Positions 1 to 8,673 of a DNA stretch of 64,000 nt are shown in pieces. The DNA comes from G038396625 sp038396625 (GTDB lineage: Bacteria > Bacillota > Clostridia > Peptostreptococcales > Thermotaleaceae). Both the position numbers and the translations under genes were made by a program. The notes under the pieces were generated by a model. That model was not told the DNA's origin. It did not search any database and was given only the letters and a program-made list of their open reading frames with translations. The DNA lies in contig CP121688.1 of NCBI GenBank assembly GCA_038396625.1, positions 248,001 through 312,000 on the forward strand, given 5' to 3'. The first letter of the stretch is position 1. Each line of letters begins with the position of its first letter.

Positions 1-2
1 AA

Positions 3-269
3 AAGCTGAGCGGAATGCAAATAAAGTCTGAGAAATACAGTAAAGTAAAGTTGCAAAACATGATGAATGTAAAGCTTGAGATTCAGGTGAAAAATCCTAT
101 AAATGTTAAGGGGATAGACACAAAGAATTTATTTGAAGATATAAGTACAGAGGGACATAGTTTATCTGATGTATTAACAAAAATAGGCGTAAAAATGAAT
201 AGCCTGATGTATGCTGTATTCATTTTTGCAATTATTCTTGCTGGGATTTTAGTAGCGTTGGTTTTTTAG
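3..269 (+). CDS. C-terminal part of a tail-anchored membrane protein (5' end outside window)
   Basis: The frame is open from the window edge, and no ribosome binding site precedes the first ATG at 15, so the gene probably starts upstream. What is visible is a hydrophilic, lysine-rich segment followed by one strongly hydrophobic stretch at the extreme C-terminus (roughly the last 22 residues, ending LVALVF). This suggests a protein anchored by its tail in the membrane with the soluble part in the cytoplasm. No family was recognised. A clear terminator follows, so it ends its own transcription unit. Confidence 0.5.
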   Translation, partial: KLSGMQIKSEKYSKVKLQNMMNVKLEIQVKNPINVKGIDTKNLFEDISTEGHSLSDVLTKIGVKMNSLMYAVFIFAIILAGILVALVF

Positions 270-300
270 TAAAGAAGTGAAAAGACCATTTTTAAAGGAA

Positions 301-336
301 CCAAACAGTATGTGAAAATGATACTGTTTGGTTTTT
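301..336 (+). terminator. Rho-independent terminator after the first gene
   Basis: Perfect 11-bp stem (CCAAACAGTAT at 301-311 with ATACTGTTTGG at 321-331), 9-nt loop, then five T residues. Confidence 0.85.
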
Positions 337-388
337 GCCTTTAGGAGTATTCTATGAGGAAAATTTTATATGATTATTAAAAATAACA

Positions 389-417
389 TTGAATAATTAT
401 TCACAATGAAGTATAAT
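389..417 (+). promoter_or_regulatory. Sigma-A-type promoter of nhaC
   Basis: TTGAAT at 389-394 and TATAAT at 412-417 with a 17-bp spacer. Transcription would start about 35 bases before the nhaC start codon. Confidence 0.7.
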
Positions 418-457
418 GTTTCAATAAACATTAAATATTTGACTGGAGGGTTATATA

Positions 458-2002
458 ATGGAACATGTGGGATTTTTATCGCTTATTCCTGCTCTATTAG
501 CAATTATTGTAGCAATTAAAACAAAAAATGTAATATCATCTTTGTTTTTAGGCGTATTTGTGGGCGTGCTGATTTTGGTGGGAGGAAATCCTATTTCAGC
601 GATCACAACAATGATCCAAGAGTATCTTTTTGTTCAATTAACGGATAGTTATAATGCAGGTGTGCTAGTACTGTTGGTATTCATTGGTGGATTTGTTGCA
701 CTGATGGAAAAGTCAGGAGGAGCAGTAGCGTTTGCTCAAAAGGTTTCAGGATTGATTAACACAAGATTTAAAGCTCAGATTGCAGCATGGTTTGGTGGGA
801 TTATTATTTTCTTCTCTGATTTGGGAACACCTCTTATTGTGGGACCTATTTTTGAACCACTCATGGACAAAATTAGGGTTTCAAGAGAAAAACTAGCTTG
901 GATTATAGATTCTACCGCATCTCCGGTAGCTGTACTCATTCCTTTTATCGGCTGGGGTGTTTACGTAATGGGACTTATTCAAAAGGAGTATGAGGCATTG
1001 CAGATTATGGAGTCTGATTGGACGGCTTTTATACGAGCCATACCTTTTCAAATTTATCCTATACTGGCTGTGTTGATGGTTCCTTTAGTAGCATATACAG
1101 GATATGAATTTGGATTGATGGCTAAAGCGGAGAAAAGAATACAAGAAACAGGCGAAGTTTACTGGCCAAATTCCAATCCTCTACGTAAAAGTGTGGAAGT
1201 GGAGAATATAAATAGTAAAGCAATCATTATTTGGCTGCCATTAATCATTTTGTTTATTACTTTGTTTGGACTTTTAATGCCCTTAGGGTTTCCGTTTAAA
1301 AAGGTTCCAGGAAGTGCCTTTAGAACAGCTTTAAGTACAGGGTACTTATTTGCAGCAATTTCTATTATGGGATTGATGACTTACCACAAGGTGAAAACAC
1401 TTGCTGAAAGTTTCAATATTTATATTAAAGGAATGCAGAAAATGATGACAGTTTCTATTATATTAGTTTTAGCTTGGGCCTTGGGATCAGTAGGAAAGGG
1501 ACTAGGAACTGCCAACTATATTGTAGAAATGTCACAAGGAAATATACCTGCTTGGGCGATACCTTGTTTGACGTTTATTGTAGGTGCTGTGATGTCTTTT
1601 GCTACTGGATCTTCATGGGGGACATTTGCAATCATGCTTCCATTAGTGATTCCTATGGCGCATTTGCTGGGAGCGCCAATGTATGTGAGTATTGGGGCAG
1701 TTCTATCTGGTGGATTGTTTGGAGATCATTGTTCTCCTATATCTGATACAACGATTTTATCTTCTACCGGTGCGGGGTGTGACCATATAGATCATGTAAG
1801 AACACAATTACCTTATGCGGTATTAAATGGTGTGGTAAGTTTCATTGCTTATATTATTGGAGGCATCACCAGCAGTATCATAGCCTTATTTATTGCGATT
1901 GCATTACAAATCATCCTTTTGGTAATACTGTCAAAAACAAAGGGAACAAAGATATCCAATGTAGTACTTGGAGAGATAAAAGAGGAACATCCAACTCTAT
2001 AA
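458..2002 (+). CDS. nhaC: NhaC-type Na+/H+ antiporter
   Basis: A 514-residue, very hydrophobic protein with about eleven membrane segments, the usual length and layout of the NhaC/YfcC-type ion transporter superfamily. It would exchange external protons or another counter-ion for internal Na+ across the cytoplasmic membrane. Conserved-looking features are the glycine/serine-rich stretch TGSSWGTFA near residue 392 and GGLFGDHCSPISDT near residue 423, both typical of NhaC-like antiporters. The ATG is 9 bases after GGAGGG and downstream of a good promoter. argH follows closely on the same strand, so an amino-acid antiport role (for example arginine/ornithine) is possible; that is inference. Confidence 0.85.
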   Translation: MEHVGFLSLIPALLAIIVAIKTKNVISSLFLGVFVGVLILVGGNPISAITTMIQEYLFVQLTDSYNAGVLVLLVFIGGFVALMEKSGGAVAFAQKVSGLINTRFKAQIAAWFGGIIIFFSDLGTPLIVGPIFEPLMDKIRVSREKLAWIIDSTASPVAVLIPFIGWGVYVMGLIQKEYEALQIMESDWTAFIRAIPFQIYPILAVLMVPLVAYTGYEFGLMAKAEKRIQETGEVYWPNSNPLRKSVEVENINSKAIIIWLPLIILFITLFGLLMPLGFPFKKVPGSAFRTALSTGYLFAAISIMGLMTYHKVKTLAESFNIYIKGMQKMMTVSIILVLAWALGSVGKGLGTANYIVEMSQGNIPAWAIPCLTFIVGAVMSFATGSSWGTFAIMLPLVIPMAHLLGAPMYVSIGAVLSGGLFGDHCSPISDTTILSSTGAGCDHIDHVRTQLPYAVLNGVVSFIAYIIGGITSSIIALFIAIALQIILLVILSKTKGTKISNVVLGEIKEEHPTL

Positions 2003-2035
2003 ACTTGAATACAAATGAAGGAAAGGAGATTTTTT

Positions 2036-3421
2036 ATGACAAATCTTTGGGCAGGGCGCTTCGATAAAAAAATTGATAAATTATTAGAGGAATTTAACGC
2101 TTCTATTAATTTCGATATTGAACTATACAAATATGATATTGAAGGAAGCATTGCACATGCAACCATGCTTGCAGAACAGGGACTTATTACGAAAGATGAA
2201 AGCAAACAACTGATTGAAAAATTAAAGGACATCAAAGAACGGATCGCAAAGGGTGAAATAAAATTTACCACAGAAAATGAGGATATACACATGGCTGTAG
2301 AGTCTGTTCTCATTAAAGAATTAGGTGATGTGGGAAGAAAAATTCATACAGCACGTAGTAGAAATGATCAAGTAATATTGGATACTAGAATGTATACCAA
2401 AGAACAAATTATGATTATCAAAAATCTATTAATGGAATTGGAAAACGTCATTTTGAAAAAGGCAGAAGAAACGAAGGAATTGCTTATGCCGGGATTTACC
2501 CACTTACAGCATGCGCAGCCTGTGACCATAGGGTTTCATCTCATGGCATATTTTCAGATGTTTAAACGAGATATTGAGCGTTTTATGGACAGCTATAAAA
2601 GAACCGATGTATGTCCATTGGGGGCTTGTGCCTTAGCAGGGACTACCTTACCCATTAACAGAAAACGAACGGCAGAATTGTTAAACTTTCAAAGTGTCAG
2701 TGAGAATGCAATGGATACAGTAAGTGATCGAGATTTTGTAATGGAATTTTTAAGTTGCGCATCCATATGTATGTCTCATTTAAGTAGATTCAGCGATGAA
2801 TTCATTCTTTGGAATTCCCAGGAATTTGGATTTGTAGATATAGATGATGCCTATTGTACAGGCAGCAGCATTATGCCTCAAAAGAAGAATCCAGATATAC
2901 CTGAATTGATTAGAGGAAAGACAGGGAGAGTATATGGAAGCTTAATTACCTTGCTAACGGTAGTAAAAGGTTTGCCCTTAGCCTTTAACAAGGATTTTCA
3001 AGAAGATAAAGAGGCGTTGTTTGATACAGTAAAGACATTGAAAAATTGCATATTAATATTTAGCAAAATGTTAGAAAATACGACTTTTAAGCATGAAAAA
3101 ATCATGTCCCATATGACAAAGGGATTTCTCAATGCCACAGATATTGCTGAAAATTTTGTACTACAGGGAATTCCCTTTAGAAAGGCACATGAATTGGTAG
3201 GAAAAATGGTAAAATATTGTGAGCAAAAAGACTTTCAATTAGAGCAGCTTTCTGAACAGGATTTAAAAGTAATTGATCCACTGCTATCGAAGGCGCTTCT
3301 GCCTGATTTGACGTTAGAACATGGAGTTATGAGAAGAAATATAATAGGCGGAACGGCACCTGAGGAAGTGGCAAGACAGATTAAAGTAGGCAGGGAATTT
3401 CTGAACAGCATAGGAATATAG
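2036..3421 (+). CDS. argH: Argininosuccinate lyase
   Basis: Cleaves argininosuccinate to arginine and fumarate, the last step of arginine synthesis, in the cytoplasm. At 461 residues it has normal family length. It begins MTNLWAGRF as ArgH proteins do and carries the fumarase/aspartase-superfamily signature GSSIMPQKKNPD near residue 280, plus HTARSRNDQV and the HLQHAQPVT region. The ATG at 2036 is chosen over an in-frame ATG 21 bases upstream because AAAGGAGA sits just before it. It lies 33 bases after nhaC and is probably cotranscribed with it. No other arg genes are nearby. Confidence 0.96.
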   Translation: MTNLWAGRFDKKIDKLLEEFNASINFDIELYKYDIEGSIAHATMLAEQGLITKDESKQLIEKLKDIKERIAKGEIKFTTENEDIHMAVESVLIKELGDVGRKIHTARSRNDQVILDTRMYTKEQIMIIKNLLMELENVILKKAEETKELLMPGFTHLQHAQPVTIGFHLMAYFQMFKRDIERFMDSYKRTDVCPLGACALAGTTLPINRKRTAELLNFQSVSENAMDTVSDRDFVMEFLSCASICMSHLSRFSDEFILWNSQEFGFVDIDDAYCTGSSIMPQKKNPDIPELIRGKTGRVYGSLITLLTVVKGLPLAFNKDFQEDKEALFDTVKTLKNCILIFSKMLENTTFKHEKIMSHMTKGFLNATDIAENFVLQGIPFRKAHELVGKMVKYCEQKDFQLEQLSEQDLKVIDPLLSKALLPDLTLEHGVMRRNIIGGTAPEEVARQIKVGREFLNSIGI

Positions 3422-3592
3422 TACTTATATTTCTTAAGGGGTTAGTGGCTAGTAGTTCTTCAAAGTAACTTTTTATAGTACATTTTGAAATCGTCAACTG
3501 CTAGCCCTTAATAATGTTCTAAAAGATCTATTGATTTTAACTTTATGCAACAAAACATCCAACAGCTTCCAATACAAGAAAATATTAAAACC

Positions 3593-3621
3593 TTGCAATG
3601 GAACAGATTATATGATATATT
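3593..3621 (+). promoter_or_regulatory. Candidate promoter of the tRNA-Ser gene
   Basis: TTGCAA (3593-3598), 17-bp spacer, TATATT (3616-3621), about 36 bases before the tRNA. The surrounding DNA is AT-rich, so chance matches are possible. Confidence 0.4.
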
Positions 3622-3656
3622 ATTATATGTGCCAAGAAAACAAGACAATGTATAAT

Positions 3657-3744
3657 GGAGAGATGACCGAGTGGCTAAGGGGCACGCCTGGAAAGCGTGT
3701 AAGGCTGAAAGGCCCCGCGGGTTCGAGTCCCGCTCTCTCCGCCA
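3657..3744 (+). tRNA. tRNA-Ser (anticodon GGA)
   Basis: Acceptor stem GGAGAGA (3657-3663) pairs with TCTCTCC (3734-3740), with discriminator G and encoded CCA (3742-3744). The anticodon stem CACGC/GCGTG encloses a loop with GGA at 3690-3692. The long variable arm and the TTCGAGTCC T-loop are those of a class II serine tRNA. It reads UCC and UCU codons. Confidence 0.97.
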
Positions 3745-3765
3745 TTTGAAAAGTTTATAAAGTTT

Positions 3766-4031
3766 GCTGTGCTAGATGGGGAGGTAGCGGTGCCCTGTAA
3801 CCTGCAACCCGCTATAGCAGGATTGATGCCTATCGGCGGTACGTTGTTGTAGAGTCTGCCCTGTATAAGTGGCGAGGAAGACTGGGTCCTGCGCAATGAG
3901 AACTTATGAACCCCGTCAGATCCGGAAGGAAGCAGCGGTAAGTAGGCCCTCTCATGTGCCGCGGGAGTGCCTGGTCTGAGTTAACTGTACAGGTTACGTT
4001 TGTAGCAACTTATCAACGATAGGTGCACAGC
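3766..4031 (+). ncRNA. ffs: Signal recognition particle RNA, long Gram-positive type
   Basis: About 266 nt. The ends GCTGTGC (3766-3772) and GCACAGC (4025-4031) pair to close the molecule. The universally conserved SRP54/Ffh-binding helix 8 is present, with the GGAAGGAAGCAG loop segment at 3924-3935. The length and the 5' Alu-like part are those of Bacillus/Clostridium scRNA rather than the 4.5S RNA of enterobacteria. It works with Ffh in co-translational targeting of membrane proteins. Position just upstream of dnaX is common in this group. Confidence 0.96.
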
Positions 4032-4050
4032 TTTAATTTATGTTAGAGAG

Positions 4051-4082
4051 AACATGTAGATACAATACTACATGTTTTTTTA
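4051..4082 (+). terminator. Terminator of SRP RNA
   Basis: AACATGTAG (4051-4059) pairs with CTACATGTT (4068-4076), followed by a run of T. Confidence 0.85.
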
Positions 4083-4221
4083 ATAGAAAAAGCGAAAAAA
4101 GGATCTGTTACTTGTTTTGGTGATGGTTCACTACTGCCTTTCGGTGTGCTATAATATGAAAAAAACCTTAACTGTAAAAAATACTTCCTAATTAAGAATT
4201 ACCAAAAAGTAGGTGTTTATC

Positions 4222-5877
4222 ATGTCATATATTGCTTTATATAGAAAGTGGAGACCCGCGGTATTTGAAAATGTGGTAGGACAAGAACATATTACTACAA
4301 CGCTCAAAAATCAAATAAAAAATCAGAACATTGCTCATGCCTATTTATTTTGTGGTACTAGAGGAACAGGAAAGACATCTACAGCAAAAATATTTGCAAG
4401 AGCTGTAAATTGTGTATCCCCAAAAGAATATAATCCCTGTAACCAGTGTGAAGTTTGTACAGGCATACAACATGAAAGCATCATAGATGTTATCGAGATT
4501 GATGCTGCATCAAATAACGGCGTAGATGATATCCGGGAGCTTCGGGAAAATGTGAAATATCCACCGACGAAGGGGCGCTATAAAGTTTATATTATTGATG
4601 AAGTACATATGCTCTCTACAGGAGCTTTTAATGCTTTGTTAAAAACCCTTGAAGAGCCTCCTTATTATGTTATTTTTATTTTGGCTACAACAGAACCCCA
4701 TAAGATTCCAGCTACAATTCTTTCACGATGTCAGCGGTTTGATTTTAAAAGAGTGAAGGAAGCGGATATGATAAGGCGGCTGGACTATATTTGTAATACC
4801 ATGGACATTAAAGTGGAAGAAAGTGCATTGCAGTTGATTGCTAGAAATGCTGATGGCGCCATGCGAGATGCTTTAAGCATATTAGATCAATGCATGTCTT
4901 TTTGCACAGAAAGTATTGCATATGATGATGTTATTGATATATTGGGAACTGTCGGTGACGATTTTATGTTTCGTTTGGTTGAGGCCATTGCTGAAGGAAA
5001 CGCACAAAATGCTATGGAATTAATTGAAGAATTAGTAGGGGCAGGAAAGGATATTCAGCAGTTTATCAAAGATCTTATTGAATATTATCGAAACTTAATG
5101 ATGACAAAGGTGGCCCACAATTTGGAAGGTATTATTCGTTTGTCCAAGGAGAATATTGAACGACTAAAAAATCAAGGAGAAAGAATGCAGATCAATGCCA
5201 TTATCCGAGGGATCCATATTTTATCTCAGGCAGCAGCAGACGCAAAATGGTCTACACAGCCCCGTGTATTATTGGAAATGAGCGTTATAAAATTATGTCA
5301 ACCTAAGGGAGACCAGACTGTGGAAGGATTGATAGAGCGTGTTGCAGCTTTAGAAAAGATCATACAGTCAGGAACACTGCAGGTGAAAAAGGTTACGAAG
5401 GAAAAAGAAGTTCCTAAATCCAAACTAGAACAAAAACCATCAAATGAAGAAAATCAAAAACATTTAGGAGAAACCTTAGCGACAGAAGGTATCCAAGGTG
5501 GGAAAATTGATTTTCAACAGATCCAAAAACAGTGGCCTGATATTCTGAAGACTATCAAGGAACGAAAGATTTCGATTTATGCAGTGTTGATGGAAGGAGA
5601 AATAAAAGCTGTTGAAAAAAGATTTCTTGTAATTGCTTTTAAAGACGGATTTGGTTTTCATAAAGAAGCTAGTGGAAGCAGCCCTTATAAAGAGTTTATT
5701 GAAGGAATCATCGAAGAGAAGACAGGACAGAAAGTGCATTTAAAATGTGTTATGGAGGATGAGGTAAAGGATGTTGTAAAGGAAGAGAATGAAATGACCT
5801 TATCAGAAGAAGATATGGAAGCACAAAAGATTGTTGAATTATTTGGAGAAGATTTGGTAGAAATTGTTGAAGATTGA
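4222..5877 (+). CDS. dnaX: DNA polymerase III subunit gamma/tau
   Basis: Clamp-loader ATPase of the replicative polymerase. 551 residues. The N-terminal AAA+ module starts MSYIALYRKWRP and has Walker A GTRGTGKTS near residue 46, a four-cysteine zinc site (residues about 62-79) and the DEVHML Walker B. Domain III and a variable, lysine/glutamate-rich tau-like C-terminus follow. The ATG at 4222 is preferred to a GTG nine bases earlier because AGGTG lies 6 bases before it. An extended -10 promoter (TGCTATAAT, ending 4155) lies upstream. It is first gene of the conserved dnaX-ebfC-recR cluster. I saw no in-frame A-AAA-AAG slippery site, so a shorter gamma form is not evident. Confidence 0.96.
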   Translation: MSYIALYRKWRPAVFENVVGQEHITTTLKNQIKNQNIAHAYLFCGTRGTGKTSTAKIFARAVNCVSPKEYNPCNQCEVCTGIQHESIIDVIEIDAASNNGVDDIRELRENVKYPPTKGRYKVYIIDEVHMLSTGAFNALLKTLEEPPYYVIFILATTEPHKIPATILSRCQRFDFKRVKEADMIRRLDYICNTMDIKVEESALQLIARNADGAMRDALSILDQCMSFCTESIAYDDVIDILGTVGDDFMFRLVEAIAEGNAQNAMELIEELVGAGKDIQQFIKDLIEYYRNLMMTKVAHNLEGIIRLSKENIERLKNQGERMQINAIIRGIHILSQAAADAKWSTQPRVLLEMSVIKLCQPKGDQTVEGLIERVAALEKIIQSGTLQVKKVTKEKEVPKSKLEQKPSNEENQKHLGETLATEGIQGGKIDFQQIQKQWPDILKTIKERKISIYAVLMEGEIKAVEKRFLVIAFKDGFGFHKEASGSSPYKEFIEGIIEEKTGQKVHLKCVMEDEVKDVVKEENEMTLSEEDMEAQKIVELFGEDLVEIVED

Positions 5878-6035
5878 TAAAAGTTAAATCTAGATAAATT
5901 TTGAAGCGTTGTAGAATTACAAGGAAGATTTAGATTTTCCTCATATATTGGAAATATATATGATATAATATACTCTATCAAGAAAATTTTACGTAAAATA
6001 CTGATAATGAAATAAATGGAATGGAGGAGATTTGT

Positions 6036-6374
6036 GTGGCAAAAGGTAAATTTCCAGGAGTGCCTGGTAATATGAATAATATGATGAAACAAGTTCAAAA
6101 GATGCAAAAACAAATGGAAAAGATGCAAAGTGAGTTGGAAGAAAAAGAAGTAGAAGCTAGTGCGGGTGGTGGCGCTGTATCTATTAAGGTGAATGGAAAA
6201 AAAGAAATCTTAGAAGTAAACATTCAACCAGAAGTAGTAGATCCTGATGATATAGAAATGCTACAAGATCTAATCTTAGCTGCTACCAATGAAGCCTTAA
6301 GAAAGGCAGAAGAAATGATGACTAATGAAATGGGAAAAATTACAGGAGGATTAAATCTTCCCGGCATGTTTTAG
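6036..6374 (+). CDS. ebfC: YbaB/EbfC family nucleoid-associated protein
   Basis: 112-residue DNA-binding dimer of the YbaB/EbfC (YaaK) family that coats the nucleoid. The N-terminal half holds a methionine/lysine-rich coiled coil (MMKQVQKMQKQME), followed by the family's ASAGGGAVSIKVNGKKE and DPDDIEMLQDLI segments. The start is GTG at 6036, 7 bases after GGAGGAG. It stands between dnaX and recR as in most Firmicutes. A -10-like TATAAT at 5964-5969 may give it an extra promoter. Confidence 0.93.
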   Translation: MAKGKFPGVPGNMNNMMKQVQKMQKQMEKMQSELEEKEVEASAGGGAVSIKVNGKKEILEVNIQPEVVDPDDIEMLQDLILAATNEALRKAEEMMTNEMGKITGGLNLPGMF

Positions 6375-6381
6375 TTGATAT

Positions 6382-6406
6382 AAGTCGAGCCCTAAGGCTC
6401 GACTTT
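6382..6406 (+). terminator. Hairpin between ebfC and recR
   Basis: Perfect 10-bp stem (6382-6391 with 6396-6405) and 4-nt loop CTAA, but only three T residues follow. It may terminate partly or stabilise the ebfC transcript; recR starts only 42 bases later. Confidence 0.6.
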
Positions 6407-6447
6407 CATGATATAGGGAATGTTTTCAAAGGAATGGAGTGATAAGG

Positions 6448-7047
6448 ATGAATTATTATGCGGCACCTGTGGCAAGGTTGATTGAAGAGTTTTCAAAGCT
6501 TCCTGGAATAGGACGAAAAAGTGCACAAAGACTTGCTTTTCATGTGTTGAATATGGGAGAAGTAGATGTAACCAATCTAGCACAAGCGATTATAGAAGCC
6601 AAAAGAAAAACCAAATATTGTTCGGTCTGTGCCAATATCACGGACATAGATCCTTGTCATATTTGTAGAAATGAACGTAGAAATAAGGAAGTCATTTGTG
6701 TTGTAGAAGATCCGCGGGACGTCATTGCTATGGAAAAAACAAAAGAATTTAGAGGGTTTTATCATGTGCTACATGGTGCCATATCTCCCATGGAGGGCAT
6801 AGGTCCTGAAGAGATTCGGATAAAAGAGTTGTTGACGAGGATCCAAAATCAAGAGATCGAAGAAGTGATATTAGCTACCAATCCGACTATTGAAGGCGAG
6901 GCAACAGCTATGTATATTTCAAAGCTGATTAAACCCTTAGGGATTAAAGTCACAAGAATCGCTCATGGTATTCCAGTTGGAGGAGATTTGGAATATGCAG
7001 ATGAGGTCACCCTGTCGAAGGCATTAGAGGGAAGAAGGGAAATATAG
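6448..7047 (+). CDS. recR: Recombination mediator RecR
   Basis: 199 residues, standard length. With RecO it loads RecA onto SSB-coated single-stranded DNA during gap repair. Visible domains are the helix-hairpin-helix LPGIGRKSAQRLAFH (residues about 18-32), a four-cysteine zinc finger (CSVC...CHIC), and the Toprim domain with VVEDPRDV and ATNPTIEGEATA. The ATG at 6448 is used because GGAGTG precedes it. Its stop codon is only 11 bases before the ACTGT target sequence at which the large island begins, so transcription toward its normal partner yaaL is interrupted. Confidence 0.96.
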   Translation: MNYYAAPVARLIEEFSKLPGIGRKSAQRLAFHVLNMGEVDVTNLAQAIIEAKRKTKYCSVCANITDIDPCHICRNERRNKEVICVVEDPRDVIAMEKTKEFRGFYHVLHGAISPMEGIGPEEIRIKELLTRIQNQEIEEVILATNPTIEGEATAMYISKLIKPLGIKVTRIAHGIPVGGDLEYADEVTLSKALEGRREI

Positions 7048-7058
7048 GATTGAAATAA

Positions 7059-7063
7059 ACTGT
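7059..7063. repeat. Left target-site duplication ACTGT of the 42-kb element
   Basis: ACTGT immediately before the TGT terminus at 7064. The same five bases directly follow the ACA terminus at 49258. A 5-bp duplication is the Tn7-family signature. Confidence 0.7.
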
Positions 7064-7493
7064 TGTATTACGCAAATAAACTTATATCAAAAAGCAAATT
7101 CAACACTAAAGTTGTATCAAAGGACATGGTTTTAAGGAGGCGGAAGCCTTTCTTTCTACCATGTTTTTTATTTCTTAATCCTTATTCCTTGCATCTTAAC
7201 TCTGTTCGTATAACCTTGAAAAATCAATGGATGGAAAGACTAAATGGAAAACAGAATGGAAAAGAAAAATGGATAAAAACCACTCTTAACCCTTGATCCA
7301 TAACCCTTAATTCTGAAACAACTTTATTTGCGTTTCAGTAGGATTAAGGAGTAAGATTTAAGGGAAAAGTGAATGGAATTGAGAATGGATGAGAAAATGG
7401 ATAAAAATGGGGATTGGCTTGAGTAGGGGCTTGTGGGGAGAATTTTGATAAAAATAAATTTGCATGGTGAAAAATGTTTATTTGATGAATACA
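7064..7493. repeat. 430-bp mini Tn7-like element, left copy
   Basis: Base-for-base the same as 48829-49258 as far as I could compare by eye, at constant offset 41765. It starts TGTATTACGCAAATAAAC and its other end, read inward, is TGTATTCATCAAATAAAC, so it has 18-bp imperfect inverted termini. TnsB-box-like motifs (consensus near AAATAAAGTTGTATCAAA) occur at 7073-7092 and 7105-7122, and inverted at 7315-7336, 7444-7463 and 7476-7493. A 77-codon open frame inside looks non-coding. Confidence 0.85.
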
Positions 7494-8132
7494 TAGATAG
7501 AATCAAGAAAAAAGGGTTAAGAAATAAGAAAAAAATAGAACAGAAATGAAGGACTTAAAAACTTATATCAAAGTGAAAATAAAGTTGTATTACTGGGAGC
7601 ATAGGAAAAAGAAAAAAAGAGTGTCATGCCTTGATAATACAGGGGTTGGGTAGTATGAGTCCGATTAAGATAATGGTAAAAACAGTATTTTTATGATAGA
7701 ACATTATTTACATAATGATAAAACATGGCCTTTTTTTCTGTTTCTAAAAATTGCTCAAAATAAAAAGACTTTAAAACAGTGAAAACGAAAAATTATATCA
7801 AAATAAAAATAAAGTTGTGAGGGAGGGATTTTAGAAGTTTTTTCTAAAGACATTGTTTAACTATATAAATTTATAACAATAAAAATATAAGAGGTTCAAT
7901 AGATAGCATTATATCGTACTAATTTGGTGATATATAATTGAGAGTCATTCTTGGTCAGTGTATAATAAAAATATGCTTGGGTTTGTTGTAAAAATTCTTT
8001 AGAAAGAGCATTTAATGAAAATATACCAATAGAAGTAAGCAAAAAAATTGAATATATATTTACTTGTTATTTTCAATAAAATTTAATGGTATTAAGTAGA
8101 AAAGTAATAATAGAACTTTGGAGGTGTACTTA
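7494..8132. repeat. Intergenic stretch with four further TnsB-box-like motifs
   Basis: No gene is visible. Two pairs of boxes like those in the 430-bp unit occur: 7555-7573 and 7577-7596, then 7788-7806 and 7806-7824. In each pair a TTATATCAAA half is followed by AAATAAAGTTGT. They are all in the orientation of the left terminus, suggesting that the active left end of a Tn7-like element reaches to about 7830. The remaining 300 bases are AT-rich and show nothing else. Confidence 0.5.
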
Positions 8133-8656
8133 TTGGAAACGAAAGATATTATGAAATCCTGTTGAATAAGTGACGAAAATTCTGCTAGTATAGCAGAAAG
8201 AGTCTATATATGCCCTGTATGTAAAGGGGATACCCAAGAGGTTAAAGCCATAACTGTCAAACATTTTGTAGTAGAAAGTCTTGTAGACATGATTTATGAG
8301 GACAATTATCGTATTTGCCTAAATGAAGATTGTGATGTTATCTACTATGACTTAGAGGAGAAAACAATATTCAGAAAAACAGATATCAAAATTCCTATTT
8401 GGTATAAAAAGATGCTGACCCTAAATATATATGTTACTGCAATCAAGTTACAGAGAAACAAATTATTAATGCAGTTATAAATGATGAGGCAGAGAATATA
8501 AAAGATATTATTAGGCTTACTGGAGCAATGAAGAATGGAAAGTGCGAAATAAATAATCCTTTAGGTAAATGTTGTAGTCCTTTTATTCAAAAAACCATTA
8601 ATAAAGTTTTAGATGATAAATTGAGATTTATGATACATCATTCTTATTATGAATAA
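8133..8656 (+). pseudogene. CopZ-like (2Fe-2S) cysteine-rich protein, broken
   Basis: Read with one frame change this is a roughly 170-residue protein resembling the N-terminal iron-sulfur domain of archaeal-type CopZ copper chaperones: CPVCKG near the start, CYCNQVTEKQI in the middle, and GKCEINNPLGKCC near the end. Two lesions are seen. A TGA at 8163-8165 directly follows a Cys codon where the family often has a second Cys, and a one-base change falls in the A-run near 8408-8414. TTG at 8133 after GGAGGTG is the likely start. Selenocysteine at the TGA was considered but the second lesion argues for decay. Confidence 0.6.
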
Positions 8657-8673
8657 TAATTGGAGGATGGGAA

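Noticed and set aside
3531..3896. Open frames overlapping tRNA-Ser and SRP RNA on both strands
   Set aside because: They are by-products of structured RNA genes and show no protein-like features.
5600..5640. Programmed frameshift site in dnaX
   Set aside because: An A-run followed by G is present near 5616, but it is not in the A-AAA-AAG reading frame needed for slippage.
7063..7296. 77-codon open frame, present in both 430-bp repeats
   Set aside because: It starts on the transposon terminus, has no ribosome binding site, and covers TnsB-like boxes; its conservation is explained by the identity of the repeats.
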